Position numbers and translations under genes: made by a program. From positions 1,178,001 to 1,242,000 of the forward strand of contig NZ_JACEFG010000001.1 of assembly GCF_013694105.1 (NCBI RefSeq): DNA of 64,000 bases. The letters are read 5' to 3'. The notes under the pieces were generated by a model. That model saw nothing but the letters and a program-made list of their open reading frames with translations. It was not told where the DNA came from and ran no database searches. This document shows, one piece after another, positions 1-8,531 of the stretch; within the stretch, counting starts at the first letter, position 1, and the number at the start of each line of letters is the position of its first letter. The stretch comes from Halobacillus locisalis (GTDB taxonomy: Bacteria; Bacillota; Bacilli; Bacillales; Halobacillaceae).

Positions 1-674
1 TTTTTATCAAACGGACGGCTAGCTTTTTGAGGATCTTCGTTTAAAGATAATGCCTTAGCTGATGCAAAGCCAGCAAATGACATTTTCGTCATCGGCGCTT
101 CAGTTCCACCAGCGATCATAATGTCAGCGTCTCCACGCTGGATCACTTTGAATGCATCTCCGATTGAGTTCGCACCAGAAGCACAAGCTGTAACGGTACA
201 GGAGTTGATTCCTTTTGCACCCAATGAAATAGAAACTTGTCCAGCAGCCATGTCAGGAATCATCATCGGGATGAAGAAAGGACTCACGCGGCGATAACCC
301 TTTTCCTGGAACGTTTCGAATTGAGATTCGTAGGTACCCATACCACCGATACCAGAGCCGATCCACACACCCGTTTTCGGTGCAATATCATCTGTAATTT
401 CAAGACCTGCATCTTCTACTGCCATATGAGAGGCTACCATGGCATACTGGACGAAGGGATCCATTCTTCTAGCATCCTTGCGATCAATATACGTGGAGAC
501 GTCTAAGTCTTTCACTTCAGCCGCTACGCTGACAGGGTAATCTTCTTTATTTACTTTTGTTATTTCTCCAATTCCGGACTTTCCATTCTTAATACTATTC
601 CACATTTCTTCTACTGAATTACCGACAGGGGTTACGGCCCCCATACCGGTTACAACTACACGACGTTTATCCAT
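1..674 (-). CDS. fabF: 3-oxoacyl-[ACP] synthase II FabF (3' end beyond window)
   Basis: Condensing enzyme that extends acyl-ACP with malonyl-ACP in type II fatty acid elongation, cytosolic. About 224 of the usual ~413 residues are in the window; the C-terminal half, with the two active-site histidines, lies off the left edge. The N-terminus [18 protein letters not shown] and the nucleophile motif VTACASGAN (Cys near residue 164) are diagnostic of KAS II. The start at 674 has a good ribosome binding site (AAAGGAGGAATG). It follows fabH by 18 nt in the same direction, so both probably share the FapR-controlled promoter upstream of fabH. Confidence 0.95.
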   Translation of the reverse strand, partial: MDKRRVVVTGMGAVTPVGNSVEEMWNSIKNGKSGIGEITKVNKEDYPVSVAAEVKDLDVSTYIDRKDARRMDPFVQYAMVASHMAVEDAGLEITDDIAPKTGVWIGSGIGGMGTYESQFETFQEKGYRRVSPFFIPMMIPDMAAGQVSISLGAKGINSCTVTACASGANSIGDAFKVIQRGDADIMIAGGTEAPMTKMSFAGFASAKALSLNEDPQKASRPFDK

Positions 675-692
675 ACGTCCATTCCTCCTTTG

Positions 693-1625
693 TTACTTAC
701 CCCAACGGAGAGCAACGGCGCCCCAGGTAAGACCGCCGCCGAATCCGACGAGCACGACTAAATCATTTTCTTTTATTTTTCCAGCTTTCACGTCTTCAGA
801 CAATGCAATCGGAATGGATGCTGAAGATGTGTTGCCATATCGTTTCACTTGTGTAGACATCTTTTCTTCTGGTATTCCTAAACGCTGTCTTGCGGCTTCC
901 ATTATGCGAATGTTCGCTTGGTGTGGGACGAGATAATCGACATCTTGTTCACTGAGGCCAATCTTTTTAACGACATTCACGGAAGACTCCGGCATCTGTC
1001 TTACAGCGAACTTAAATACCTCGCGTCCATTCATGAACAACGTATCATCTTGATACAAGTATTCACCGCCACTTCCATCAGATCCAAGTTCTGAAGACAA
1101 AATGCCCTTGCCTTCACTTACTGGGCCGATGACGGCAGCTCCTGCACCATCGCCGAATAGGACACACGTATTTCGGTCCGTCCAGTCAGTGATCTTAGAA
1201 AGTTTCTCGACACCTACAACAAGGACATTTTTGTAAGCCTTATTCTGAATGAATTGTTGAGCCGTAATGACTCCATACATAAATCCAGCACAGGCAGCGC
1301 TCACGTCCATAGCTGCGACCTTCCTGGCACCCAGTCTGTTTTGCAGCATAGCCGCTACCGATGGGAATGGAGTATCAGGTGTTACTGTAGCTACAAGGAT
1401 CATGTCCAAATCCTCTGCTCCCATTTCGGCATCCTCAAGCGCACGTTTTGCCGCTTCAAAAGCCATATCAGACGTATCCATTTCATCAGAAGCTATTCTG
1501 CGCTCTTCGATTCCTGTACGCGTACGAATCCATTCATCACTCGTATCCACCATTTTCTCTAAATCTTGGTTGGTCAGCACTTTTTCTGGAGCGTAGTGGC
1601 CTACGCCTAAGAATCCTGCGTTCAT
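693..1625 (-). CDS. fabH: 3-oxoacyl-[ACP] synthase III FabH
   Basis: Starts fatty acid synthesis by condensing acyl-CoA primers with malonyl-ACP. The 310 residues are normal for FabH. The Cys-His-Asn triad is visible: Cys112 in [10 protein letters not shown], His in VPHQANIRI and Asn in [10 protein letters not shown]. The glycine-rich C-terminal motif [11 protein letters not shown] is also intact. ATG at 1625 follows AAGGGG. It is the first gene of a fabH-fabF operon, the same arrangement as fabHA-fabF of B. subtilis, and has a FapR-type operator just upstream. Substrate preference (branched or straight primers) cannot be read from the sequence. Confidence 0.96.
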   Translation of the reverse strand: MNAGFLGVGHYAPEKVLTNQDLEKMVDTSDEWIRTRTGIEERRIASDEMDTSDMAFEAAKRALEDAEMGAEDLDMILVATVTPDTPFPSVAAMLQNRLGARKVAAMDVSAACAGFMYGVITAQQFIQNKAYKNVLVVGVEKLSKITDWTDRNTCVLFGDGAGAAVIGPVSEGKGILSSELGSDGSGGEYLYQDDTLFMNGREVFKFAVRQMPESSVNVVKKIGLSEQDVDYLVPHQANIRIMEAARQRLGIPEEKMSTQVKRYGNTSSASIPIALSEDVKAGKIKENDLVVLVGFGGGLTWGAVALRWGK

Positions 1626-1667
1626 ATATTCATCCCCTTAAGGTAAGATCTTAATCTTATATCAATT

Positions 1668-1687
1668 CTTATGACTTGGTACTAATT
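1668..1687 (-). promoter_or_regulatory. FapR-type operator of fabHF
   Basis: Read on the minus strand the site is AATTAGTACCAAGTCATAAG, 43 nt before the fabH start codon. It matches the known FapR operator core (ATTAGTACC, two bases, GTC-TAA). FapR is the malonyl-CoA-responsive repressor of lipid synthesis in Bacillales. A -10-like TATAAG lies just downstream, so bound FapR would cover the -35 region. Motif recognition from memory; not tested. Confidence 0.7.
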
Positions 1688-1796
1688 TTAATTCATATGA
1701 CTTTTTTCTGCAAGTGTAGGTGGTTACCTGTCATCGATTCAAATGCCCACAAATTGGCTCGTATCGATACATAGAGTAACACATGAGGGGGTGAGG

Positions 1797-1985
1797 ATGG
1801 TGTCGAATAAAAATAAGTCTCCTTTTGACCAGTTCTGGTCTTTCGGTTCCGAAGAAAGCGAAGACCCAAAAGAAGAGCAACAAGATCGCTCTGTTGATTG
1901 GAGCGATCTAATGCAGGAAATGTCTAAAACCTGGAAGTCGGTATCTCCAGTAGTGAAGCCGATGATTGATAAATTCAAGAAGTAG
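1797..1985 (+). CDS. small hypothetical protein, YjzB-like by position
   Basis: About 62 residues, hydrophilic, acidic in the middle (EESEDPKEEQQD) and basic at the C-terminus (MIDKFKK), with no signal peptide or membrane segment. A strong GAGGGGGTGAGG stretch precedes ATG 1797 and GTG 1800; either could be the start, with GTG 1800 better spaced. The in-frame ATG at 1743 has no binding site. It sits between med and fabH on the strand opposite to both, the place held by yjzB in B. subtilis. Function unknown. Confidence 0.6.
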   Translation: MVSNKNKSPFDQFWSFGSEESEDPKEEQQDRSVDWSDLMQEMSKTWKSVSPVVKPMIDKFKK

Positions 1986-2003
1986 AGTCTTTAAATAAAA
2001 AAA

Positions 2004-2032
2004 TACTCTGAAGCTATAATAGCTTCAGAGTT
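2004..2032 (-). terminator. terminator of med
   Basis: Perfect 12-bp stem AACTCTGAAGCT/AGCTTCAGAGTT with a 5-nt loop, followed on the minus strand by ATTTTTTTATTT. It lies directly after the med stop codon and also faces the end of the small plus-strand gene. Confidence 0.85.
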
Positions 2033-2992
2033 CTACTCGTTGGGTAATTTCCCTGTTTCGATATACTGTTCAACAGACTCTTGCATCTCGTTCTTAAATT
2101 CTTTCGGAACTTCCGCACTATATTTCCCCATTGAAATAGCGCCATCTTTAAAATCAAAATAAATGGGCTCATTTGGTAAGTCTTCTGCTATCACACGTTC
2201 CATCGCCAAGTTATACACTTTATCCACCTGTTGGACCGTGCTTGTTAGAACCGTATTCTCGGCTACAGTGGATTGATCGGAAAGGTAACCGATCGCGTAT
2301 TTATGGTCTTTCTGCATCTGATTGATCAATGAGATGTTAAACAAATCTCCGGCGGGATAAAATACGTCCGCTCCCTCTGTTTTCATCTTATTGTAGATTT
2401 GATGGGCTTTCCCTCTATCTTCCCAACTGTTCGTAAACGAAATTTGCACTTCAGCTTCAGGGTTTTGATGCATGACTCCTTCGTAGAATCCTTCTACTTC
2501 AGGCTGCCATTCGAATACAGCGATTAAACCGATGATATCCGACTTCGTCATCTCACCTGCGACCATTCCTCCGAAAAATCCCATTGCATGGGCACTGAAG
2601 TTCAAACTGGTCACGTTTTCAGCAGAATACTGACCATTAAAGTAGATAAACTCCACTTCCGGGAAATTCCTATGCAACTGTCTGAAATGCTTTCCATATA
2701 TACTGCTATGCCCAAACACGACATTCACACCCTGATCGACCAGATCTTCTACTGCATTCACGGTCTGAGCGTATGTTTGCACACCTTCTTTATAAAATAT
2801 ATCGACACCGTATTCTTCCTGTATCGTTTGCATGCCTTTGTACCCTTTTTGTCCCCAGGCCTGGTCATGGATCGTCGTTTCAACCAGCATACCAACACGA
2901 TAGTTTTTTCCGCTGCTAGATAATTGACTGCAGCCAGCTAGTATTATGAATAGTGTCAAAAATATGATGGTCAATTTCTTCACATTCAGCAC
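2033..2992 (-). CDS. med: BMP-family lipoprotein, Med homologue
   Basis: 319-residue secreted lipoprotein. The signal peptide ends in the lipobox ILAGC (Cys near residue 21) and is followed by a basic membrane protein (BMP/PnrA-type) periplasmic-binding fold, seen in VGMLVETTIHDQAWGQKGYKG and in VFGHSSIYGKHF. In B. subtilis, Med of nearly the same length and in the same neighbourhood raises comK expression, while other family members bind nucleosides. Assignment as Med rests on position next to yjzB/fabH and on length. The partner gene comZ, which follows med in B. subtilis, is not present: a terminator comes straight after the stop codon. No ABC permease genes are nearby. Confidence 0.75.
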   Translation of the reverse strand: MLNVKKLTIIFLTLFIILAGCSQLSSSGKNYRVGMLVETTIHDQAWGQKGYKGMQTIQEEYGVDIFYKEGVQTYAQTVNAVEDLVDQGVNVVFGHSSIYGKHFRQLHRNFPEVEFIYFNGQYSAENVTSLNFSAHAMGFFGGMVAGEMTKSDIIGLIAVFEWQPEVEGFYEGVMHQNPEAEVQISFTNSWEDRGKAHQIYNKMKTEGADVFYPAGDLFNISLINQMQKDHKYAIGYLSDQSTVAENTVLTSTVQQVDKVYNLAMERVIAEDLPNEPIYFDFKDGAISMGKYSAEVPKEFKNEMQESVEQYIETGKLPNE

Positions 2993-3073
2993 TCCTAAGT
3001 TAGCCTATCTAGTATCCTCCCTTATTCTACATGTTTTTCGTACTGAAAGTAAATGCTTCGGTTGGAACCTTTC

Positions 3074-3592
3074 CTATCGACTGCTCGCTTGAACTATCGT
3101 TTTCCATACTGCTACAACATGATCCGTCACAGGACTTCCCGTATTCACGTCGGTTGATAACGGCAATTCGTCATCTCTTATTTCTTGAAACAGCTCATTG
3201 ATAAAGTCTCCAATGTAGACGGCGTCCTGTTCTCTCACCCATTGGAGCATGTCCGCTTCACTCGTTATAGAAGCCTCAGGATTAGGCATCCATTCTCCGT
3301 AAAGCGTCGGCAGAGTACACTGATAAATGATGGTATCATTTTTCTCAACCGTTAGTGAACTCCCCTCATACTGCAAAAAAAGTTCATCACACCCCTCGTG
3401 CACATGCTGGTGTTTGCTTTCTTTGTCGTAAAAATGTTGAAAGTTACTATTTCGTCCGACATACATATAAAGGTGTTGCGCCATATTCGTTGAAAGGTTG
3501 TCGATTCCAATGACTTCAATGCCTTCTTGAAGGAAATTCGTCGTAATGTGATAGCCGATCCAATGGAAGCAAGGTTTCACCGTTATTACCAT
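3074..3592 (-). CDS. degenerate epimerase-like protein (YjaV-like)
   Basis: 172 residues. The N-terminus resembles the start of nucleotide-sugar epimerases of the extended SDR family (HITTNFLQEGIEVIGIDNLST), but the glycine-rich NAD-binding loop before it is replaced by TVKPCFHWIG, so dinucleotide binding is doubtful. The catalytic Tyr-x3-Lys is not seen and the protein is about half the normal family length; a fragment PTLYGEWMPNP recalls the later PTVYGPWMRP part of such enzymes. ATG 3592 follows AAGGGGGAAC. Its place next to med matches yjaV of B. subtilis. Function unknown; probably a non-enzymatic derivative. Confidence 0.6.
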   Translation of the reverse strand: MVITVKPCFHWIGYHITTNFLQEGIEVIGIDNLSTNMAQHLYMYVGRNSNFQHFYDKESKHQHVHEGCDELFLQYEGSSLTVEKNDTIIYQCTLPTLYGEWMPNPEASITSEADMLQWVREQDAVYIGDFINELFQEIRDDELPLSTDVNTGSPVTDHVVAVWKTIVQASSR

Positions 3593-3731
3593 TCAGAGTT
3601 CCCCCTTCACAATCACTTCCATTTTATTCACAAATGGCACCGTTCATGATACCTAAAGCGATTTCATATTTCATTTTATGACGTCTTCTGGTAATATAAG
3701 TACAGAACGTGCAAAAATGAGGTGAGTAACG

Positions 3732-3905
3732 ATGCAGTATATCTGGACAATCATTTGGTCCTTTCTATTAAGCTTCATGGCAGCCTATGTAATCAGCAAC
3801 ATGGCGGGAGGCAGCTTCTCGTTTACACAAGTGATCGTAACCACGATCCTCTTTGCTGTCGCCGCTATAGTACTTGGTGAAGGTGCCATTACTGAAGAAG
3901 CCTAA
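3732..3905 (+). CDS. DUF2929-like small membrane protein (YjzD-like)
   Basis: 57 residues with two predicted membrane helices (about residues 4-23 and 31-49), beginning MQYIWTIIWSFLLSFMAAYV and ending EGAITEEA. It resembles the DUF2929 family, which includes YjzD of B. subtilis found in the same neighbourhood. It is divergent from the yjaV-like gene. A -10-like TATAAG lies upstream and a strong terminator directly follows. Function unknown. Confidence 0.6.
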   Translation: MQYIWTIIWSFLLSFMAAYVISNMAGGSFSFTQVIVTTILFAVAAIVLGEGAITEEA

Positions 3906-3913
3906 TGGAGGAC

Positions 3914-3948
3914 AAAAAACGTTGCTATCGTAGATGGCAACGTTTTTT
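3914..3948 (+). terminator. terminator after the DUF2929-like gene
   Basis: Stem AAAAAACGTTGC/GCAACGTTTTTT with an 11-nt loop ending in six T residues, 9 nt after the stop codon. Confidence 0.85.
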
Positions 3949-4018
3949 CATTTCCTTAGCTAATAACTGCTGCTTCAGCCATCGTTAAGTTAATATACAT
4001 AATGAATAACTTGTCTGA

Positions 4019-4048
4019 TTGCACATAGAAATCAACTAGCGGTATAGT
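4019..4048 (+). promoter_or_regulatory. candidate SigA promoter of uppP
   Basis: TTGCAC, 18-nt spacer, TATAGT, about 50 nt before the uppP start codon. Sequence match only. Confidence 0.45.
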
Positions 4049-4096
4049 AGAAGAGGTTTATCGCTTCATTGTCACTTTCAAGGGGGAACAGCATAT

Positions 4097-4906
4097 ATGC
4101 AAGAATTAATCGAATTATTGAAGTACTTATTCCTCGGGATCTTTCAAGGGTTTACCGAGCCGATTCCGATTTCATCAAGTGGACACCTCGTCATTGTACA
4201 AGAAATGATCGATTTGCAATTTAAGGGACTGCAATTTGAAATACTTGTGAACTTCGGATCATTGATCGCCGTGCTTATGATTTACTGGAATGACTTAGTC
4301 CGACTGACGAAAAATGGAGTCGAATACATCTTCACGAAGGATCAGAATCAAAAAGAAGATTTCGACTTTATCCTTTATTTACTTATCGGAACCATACCGG
4401 CAGGAGTCATCGGCATATTGCTCGGAGATTTGATAGACGAATGGAAAAAGGTGTCGACTGTCGGTGTTACATTAATCATCACAGGTGTCGCCTTATGGAT
4501 TATACGAAATATACGAGGAAGTAAAAATGATGGACAACTGACTTGGAAAGACGCTTTAATCGTCGGACTTGCCCAAGCTGTAGCTTTAATTCCAGGAATC
4601 AGCCGTTCGGGAGCCACTATTGTCGCTGCCATGCTTCTCGGAATGAAGCAGGAGACAGCTTTACGATTTTCTTTCCTCCTCTTTATTCCTGTAAGTCTAG
4701 GCACCATGCTATTATCCATTGATGAATTATTGAATGATAATTTTGCAGAGCAATGGGTCGGGTATGCCATCGCCTTTATCGCATCCATTCTAGCCTCTTA
4801 TGTATCACTAAAATGGTTTATGAACATTATGGCACGAGGAAACTTGAAATATTTTGCCTTTTACTGCTTTATAGTAGGAGGACTCGTTCTCTTATTCTTA
4901 GTTTAG
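4097..4906 (+). CDS. uppP: undecaprenyl-diphosphatase UppP (BacA)
   Basis: Integral membrane enzyme that removes a phosphate from undecaprenyl diphosphate to recycle the lipid carrier for peptidoglycan and teichoic acid assembly; raised levels give bacitracin resistance in other bacteria. The 269 residues are typical. Both catalytic signatures are present: the (E/Q)-rich and SSSGH loop as [17 protein letters not shown] near residue 20, and [10 protein letters not shown] near residue 165. About seven to eight hydrophobic helices. The first motif reads [11 protein letters not shown] where most homologues have QGxTEFLPISS, a conservative change. Single-gene unit with its own promoter and terminator. 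Confidence 0.95.
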   Translation: MQELIELLKYLFLGIFQGFTEPIPISSSGHLVIVQEMIDLQFKGLQFEILVNFGSLIAVLMIYWNDLVRLTKNGVEYIFTKDQNQKEDFDFILYLLIGTIPAGVIGILLGDLIDEWKKVSTVGVTLIITGVALWIIRNIRGSKNDGQLTWKDALIVGLAQAVALIPGISRSGATIVAAMLLGMKQETALRFSFLLFIPVSLGTMLLSIDELLNDNFAEQWVGYAIAFIASILASYVSLKWFMNIMARGNLKYFAFYCFIVGGLVLLFLV

Positions 4907-4966
4907 ACTATACTTCGTATGAGGTTCATCATTTTAAGAGAGCCTAAATCAACGTTCTAAGATAAT

Positions 4967-4997
4967 AAAAAAGTCAGCCATCTTTTGGCTGACTTTT
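4967..4997. terminator. bidirectional terminator between uppP and moaD
   Basis: AAAAAAGTCAGCCA/TGGCTGACTTTTTTT hairpin between convergent uppP (ends 4906) and moaD (ends 4999); A and T runs on both sides allow use in both directions. Confidence 0.85.
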
Positions 4998-4998
4998 T

Positions 4999-5232
4999 TT
5001 ATCCTCCGCTGACAGGCGGTATGAATGCGATGACATCTCCATTTTCAATAATCGTCTCATTTAAAGCAAACTCCTCATTGATCGCCACCATCGCATCTTG
5101 TACCTTCGGCATGGAATAGTCTTTTGCAACCCACTCTTTAACTTGGTTTACAGAGAACCCTGTCAGTTCAACGTCAACTTTGTACACACCCGTTTTTTCT
5201 CGTAACTCCGCAAAGAACAGAACTTGATTCAC
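4999..5232 (-). CDS. moaD: molybdopterin synthase small subunit MoaD
   Basis: 77-residue ubiquitin-like sulfur carrier of molybdopterin synthase; its C-terminal Gly-Gly (IPPVSGG) is thiocarboxylated and donates sulfur to precursor Z. The start chosen is GTG 5232, preceded by GGAGGGGG at 7 nt; this overlaps the moaE stop by 4 nt (GTGA), indicating translational coupling. A longer reading upstream to 5322 is inside moaE and lacks support. Last gene of mobB-moaE-moaD. Confidence 0.92.
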   Translation of the reverse strand: MNQVLFFAELREKTGVYKVDVELTGFSVNQVKEWVAKDYSMPKVQDAMVAINEEFALNETIIENGDVIAFIPPVSGG

Positions 5233-5687
5233 GTCACTTCCCCCTCCAGCGGTACGCCCCTTTTGGTTTCTTTCTGATCTCCTATCCACTCTTCTCCATC
5301 TTCCCAATGCTCTTTCTTCCAAATCGGCACCATTTCTTTCATTCGTTCAATGGCATATCTGCTTGCTTCATAAGAAGAGGCGCGGTGGGGGGTTGAAACC
5401 GCAATCACCACCGCTATTTCCGAAATATCCAAACGCCCCACTCTATGAGCCATCGCTATCTTTGAGCCCGGCCACTTCTGTTCAATTTCCTCACCGATTT
5501 CTTTCATCTTCTTCTCAGCCATACTTGCATAAGCTTGATATTCTAAGAATAGCGTTTGTTTGCCTTCTGTGAATTCCCTCACCGTTCCGATGAACGTATT
5601 AATGGCACCCGCTTCCGGCCTGATGACAAGGTCGACGACTCCTTGGATATTTAACGGTTTTTCTGAAATCCAATAATGTTTCTTCAT
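5229..5687 (-). CDS. moaE: molybdopterin synthase catalytic subunit MoaE
   Basis: Large subunit of molybdopterin synthase, converting cyclic pyranopterin phosphate to molybdopterin with sulfur from MoaD. 152 residues, normal length. Conserved family segments include TFIGTVRE, HRVGRLDISEIAVVIAVSTPHR and the active-site lysine region VPIWKKEHWEDG. The start ATG overlaps the mobB stop (TAATG), and the stop overlaps the moaD start, so the three genes are tightly coupled. Other moa/moe genes and any molybdoenzyme are outside the window. Confidence 0.95.
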   Translation of the reverse strand: MKKHYWISEKPLNIQGVVDLVIRPEAGAINTFIGTVREFTEGKQTLFLEYQAYASMAEKKMKEIGEEIEQKWPGSKIAMAHRVGRLDISEIAVVIAVSTPHRASSYEASRYAIERMKEMVPIWKKEHWEDGEEWIGDQKETKRGVPLEGEVT

Positions 5688-6208
5688 TAATGAGTCATCC
5701 CCTTTGCAACAGGATAAATAGTCGGAAGGTGCTTTCTCCAGTCTTCAAGCGGATATACAGGCACATCCAAATGACTGGTGACACTCTCATCCCATGTAAT
5801 GACAAACTGGATATTCGAAAGAGTCATCAAAGAAAGATCTTCTCTTCGTTTAATAATGACAGCTTTCGGATAGGACTCTTCTTTGAACCCCTCCACAACG
5901 ATAAGATCGGGATCGAATTGACTGTAGATATTCACTAAATGAGTCAAAGAAAATCCTTCTTCATGACTCAGTTCTAACTGAAATCGTCTAGGACTGTCCA
6001 CACCTGTCATAAACGCTCCTGATTCGTGCAATTGGTAACTATCCGTACCATGGTGCATAACTTTTAACGGTTCATCGTGACCATGATGCTTAATTGCTCC
6101 TAACCGTTCTCCATGATTCGATCCATAAGCTATGAGTTCTGATAGGAGTGACGTTTTCCCACTGTTTTTGAAGCCGACAATTTGAAAAACTGGGGCTTGG
6201 TTGACCAT
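5687..6208 (-). CDS. mobB: molybdopterin-guanine dinucleotide biosynthesis protein MobB
   Basis: 173-residue P-loop GTPase-like protein that assists MobA in attaching GMP to molybdopterin. The Walker A motif GFKNSGKTSL is at residues 12-21, followed by the family segments IKHHGHDEPL and DLIVVEGFKEESYPK. Start ATG 6208 follows AGGAGGAAC. First gene of a three-gene unit with moaE and moaD; a terminator separates it from the gene upstream. Confidence 0.93.
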   Translation of the reverse strand: MVNQAPVFQIVGFKNSGKTSLLSELIAYGSNHGERLGAIKHHGHDEPLKVMHHGTDSYQLHESGAFMTGVDSPRRFQLELSHEEGFSLTHLVNIYSQFDPDLIVVEGFKEESYPKAVIIKRREDLSLMTLSNIQFVITWDESVTSHLDVPVYPLEDWRKHLPTIYPVAKGMTH

Positions 6209-6246
6209 GTAACGTTCCTCCTTCTTATGACTATAATGTTATGTAA

Positions 6247-6275
6247 AAACCCCTACCGCAACAATCGGCAGGGGT
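6247..6275 (-). terminator. terminator of the yitW-like gene
   Basis: Stem ACCCCTGCCG/CGGTAGGGGT followed on the minus strand by TTTTTAC, 9 nt after the stop codon of the DUF59 gene and before mobB. Confidence 0.8.
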
Positions 6276-6283
6276 CACTTTCA

Positions 6284-6598
6284 TCAATCTGGAATTCCTA
6301 GTGCAATCTTCGCATAACGACTCATGCGATCTTTCGTCCAAGGTGGATTCCACACAATATTGACTTGTATCTCATTAATTTCTGGTAAATCGGCTAGACA
6401 ACGTTTCACATCTTGCTCGATATGACCAGCTAATGGACAACCCATTGCTGTTAATGTCATGGTAACAGTTGCGTTCCCTTCGTCATCTATATCTACACCG
6501 TAGACGAGTCCTAGGTTAACAATATCGATCCCAAGCTCGGGGTCAATGACATTCTCAAGGGCACCCATTGCATTTTCTTCAAGAGCAGTTGTACTCAC
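6284..6598 (-). CDS. yitW: DUF59/MIP18-family Fe-S assembly factor (YitW)
   Basis: 104-residue protein of the DUF59 (MIP18/SufT-like) family linked to iron-sulfur cluster maturation. The conserved DPELGIDIVNLGLVYG near residue 20 and the reactive-cysteine motif TLTAMGCPLAGHI are present, as is the C-terminal VWNPPWTKDRMS. GTG 6598 is the likely start because GAAGGGGGAAC ends 5 nt before it; an ATG-containing extension to 6625 would cover that binding site. It is followed by a terminator. Adjacent to yitV and yitU as in B. subtilis. Confidence 0.88.
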   Translation of the reverse strand: MSTTALEENAMGALENVIDPELGIDIVNLGLVYGVDIDDEGNATVTMTLTAMGCPLAGHIEQDVKRCLADLPEINEIQVNIVWNPPWTKDRMSRYAKIALGIPD

Positions 6599-6671
6599 GT
6601 TAGTTCCCCCTTCACAATTCTTCAAACCTTATTATAAACAAAAATCGCTGCAGAATAAACCGTTGCCGCTT

Positions 6672-7436
6672 TTATAATACTAACTCCAGCCAGTTGACCA
6701 TTTCCAGAATCGCGAATCGGCTGATTTTATGGCCTCGTCCCACTTCACGTAAGAACCGGATGTTTTCAGGGTTTTTATAATACTGGATCGCTTCATTATA
6801 AAAATCATACGAGTGGTTAAAGGGAACAACAGGGTCCGCATCACCATGCCAGAAGAAGAGGGGCCTCCCCTGTAACTTATCTTTTTGTTCCGATAAGTCA
6901 ATGGCCTTCAATGATTCAAACAGATCTTCTCTCTCGTCTGTCATAAGAGGTAACTGGACACCTGTTTTCTCTATACCACTAATCAACTCTTTAGCGAATT
7001 CTACAGGTTTCGGAGACCCCATCATGATGGCCGAAGCCTGTACCCATGGATACATCGTTAATGCAGCGCTCGTAGTAATCCCGCCCATGGATGTCCCCCC
7101 AACACCAATGCGACGATCTTGAATCAAACCAAGCAGGTCCAATTCGTCTTTCATATCCTGAAGCTCTTTCAAGTTTTGATAAACGACGTCCCAGAATTTG
7201 AAATTCAACTCATCCTTTGAAAGATCTTGGTCACGTTCGCCATGATAAGCACTATCAGGTAATAGTACACGATACCCTTTTTGTGCTAAGAGATAGGCTT
7301 GAGCCAGGTTATGTTCTTTAGCTGAAGTAAAACCATGAAAATAAATAAATACAGGTAATGGTTGATCTTGTTTCGCTTCGTTTACAACGGTAAGTACAGG
7401 TACATTTCTTATAGTTTGTCTTTGTATGCCTATCAT
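6672..7436 (-). CDS. yitV: alpha/beta-hydrolase esterase (YitV-like)
   Basis: 254-residue cytosolic serine hydrolase. The oxyanion motif FIYFHGFTSAKE is at residues 30-41, the nucleophile elbow GGTSMGGITT at about 114, an acid candidate in WHGDADPVVP, and a C-terminal His in GRGHKIS. No signal peptide. Natural substrate unknown; related proteins are annotated as prolyl-oligopeptidase-like esterases. Upstream of and in the same direction as yitW with a 73-nt gap; opposite to yitU. Confidence 0.85.
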   Translation of the reverse strand: MIGIQRQTIRNVPVLTVVNEAKQDQPLPVFIYFHGFTSAKEHNLAQAYLLAQKGYRVLLPDSAYHGERDQDLSKDELNFKFWDVVYQNLKELQDMKDELDLLGLIQDRRIGVGGTSMGGITTSAALTMYPWVQASAIMMGSPKPVEFAKELISGIEKTGVQLPLMTDEREDLFESLKAIDLSEQKDKLQGRPLFFWHGDADPVVPFNHSYDFYNEAIQYYKNPENIRFLREVGRGHKISRFAILEMVNWLELVL

Positions 7437-7613
7437 TCACTTAAACCCTTTCTAATAAAACTTTACGAGCCATTAAAATCATGCTAACTTTTTTCCTTTA
7501 TATTTGTATCGTAACACTGCCCTAATCGAATGGAAAGTGTTAGGTTGTAGAGTGGGAAATTCTTTACAATAACTCGATTTTACCGCTACACTATATAGAA
7601 GAGGTGAAGGATT

Positions 7614-8435
7614 ATGAAGGAACAACATTTGATTGCTTTAGATTTAGATGGAACACTACTGACAGATGATAAAATTATCAGCCCCAAAACAAAACAAACC
7701 GTCCTGAATGCAATGGATGAAGGACATATTGTCGTTATTGCTACAGGGCGTCCGCACCGTGCGAGCATTGACTTCTACCATGAATTAGGATTGAAAACCC
7801 CTATGGTCAACTTTAATGGGGCTCTTATTCATCATCCGACTAATAAACTTTGGGAGGCTCTTCACTCCCCTCTCTCGATTCGAACAGCGCACAAAATTAT
7901 TCATACCTGCCAGGACCTTGGCGTGAAAAATATTTTAGCTGAAGTGAAAGACGATGTGTATTTGGACCAATATGATGAAGAAATCATGAGCATTTTCCAA
8001 ACGAAAAACGATTCAATCAGCGTCGGTCGTCTTCAAGCCAATCTGAAAGAAGACCCTACATCTATTCTGATTCACCCAGAAGAAGATAAAATACAAAAGC
8101 TTCGTGCTGAATTGGATGAGCATGCGGAGTTGATTGACCACCGAAAATGGGGGGCTCCGTGGCACGTCATCGAAATCGTTCGCGCTGGCATGAATAAAGC
8201 AGTAGGATTGGATAAAATCTCTCGTTATTTCCACATTCCAAAAGATCGGATCATCGCCTTTGGTGATGAAGATAATGATTTGGAGATGATTGACTACGCA
8301 GGTGTAGGTGTGGCGATGGGCAACGCTATCGATGAATTGAAAGGCGTGGCTAAGCATGTCACTCATTCAAATGAACAAGATGGAATCGGTCAATTCCTCA
8401 ATGATTACCTAAAGCTGAACACTAGGGCTATGTAG
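7614..8435 (+). CDS. yitU: HAD-family phosphatase, Cof type (YitU)
   Basis: 273-residue HAD phosphatase with a C2-type cap. Motif I ALDLDGTLL (two Asp nucleophile/acid) at residues 9-17, motif II ATGRPH, motif III Lys region, and motif IV GDEDNDLEMI at about 223. B. subtilis YitU dephosphorylates 5-amino-6-(5-phospho-D-ribitylamino)uracil in riboflavin synthesis as one of several redundant phosphatases; the substrate here is inferred from orthology and position beside yitV and yitW. Start ATG 7614 follows AGAGGTGAAGG. A terminator follows. Confidence 0.85.
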   Translation: MKEQHLIALDLDGTLLTDDKIISPKTKQTVLNAMDEGHIVVIATGRPHRASIDFYHELGLKTPMVNFNGALIHHPTNKLWEALHSPLSIRTAHKIIHTCQDLGVKNILAEVKDDVYLDQYDEEIMSIFQTKNDSISVGRLQANLKEDPTSILIHPEEDKIQKLRAELDEHAELIDHRKWGAPWHVIEIVRAGMNKAVGLDKISRYFHIPKDRIIAFGDEDNDLEMIDYAGVGVAMGNAIDELKGVAKHVTHSNEQDGIGQFLNDYLKLNTRAM

Positions 8436-8477
8436 AATAATTTTCCTTGTTTATGATTCCGAGTTCACTCCATACTA

Positions 8478-8509
8478 AGCTTGAACGTGAAAGCGTTCAG
8501 GCTTTTTTT
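8478..8509 (+). terminator. terminator after yitU
   Basis: Stem AGCTTGAACG/CGTTCAGGCTTT with T7 tail; lies about 45 nt after the stop codon and just before the next ribosome binding site. Confidence 0.75.
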
Positions 8510-8531
8510 AATCTGACAGGAGGGACTTGTC

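Noticed and set aside
5233-5322. Longer moaD reading with an N-terminal extension.
   Set aside because: It is a frame shadow of moaE; GGAGGGGG before GTG 5232 and the 77-residue length are typical of MoaD.
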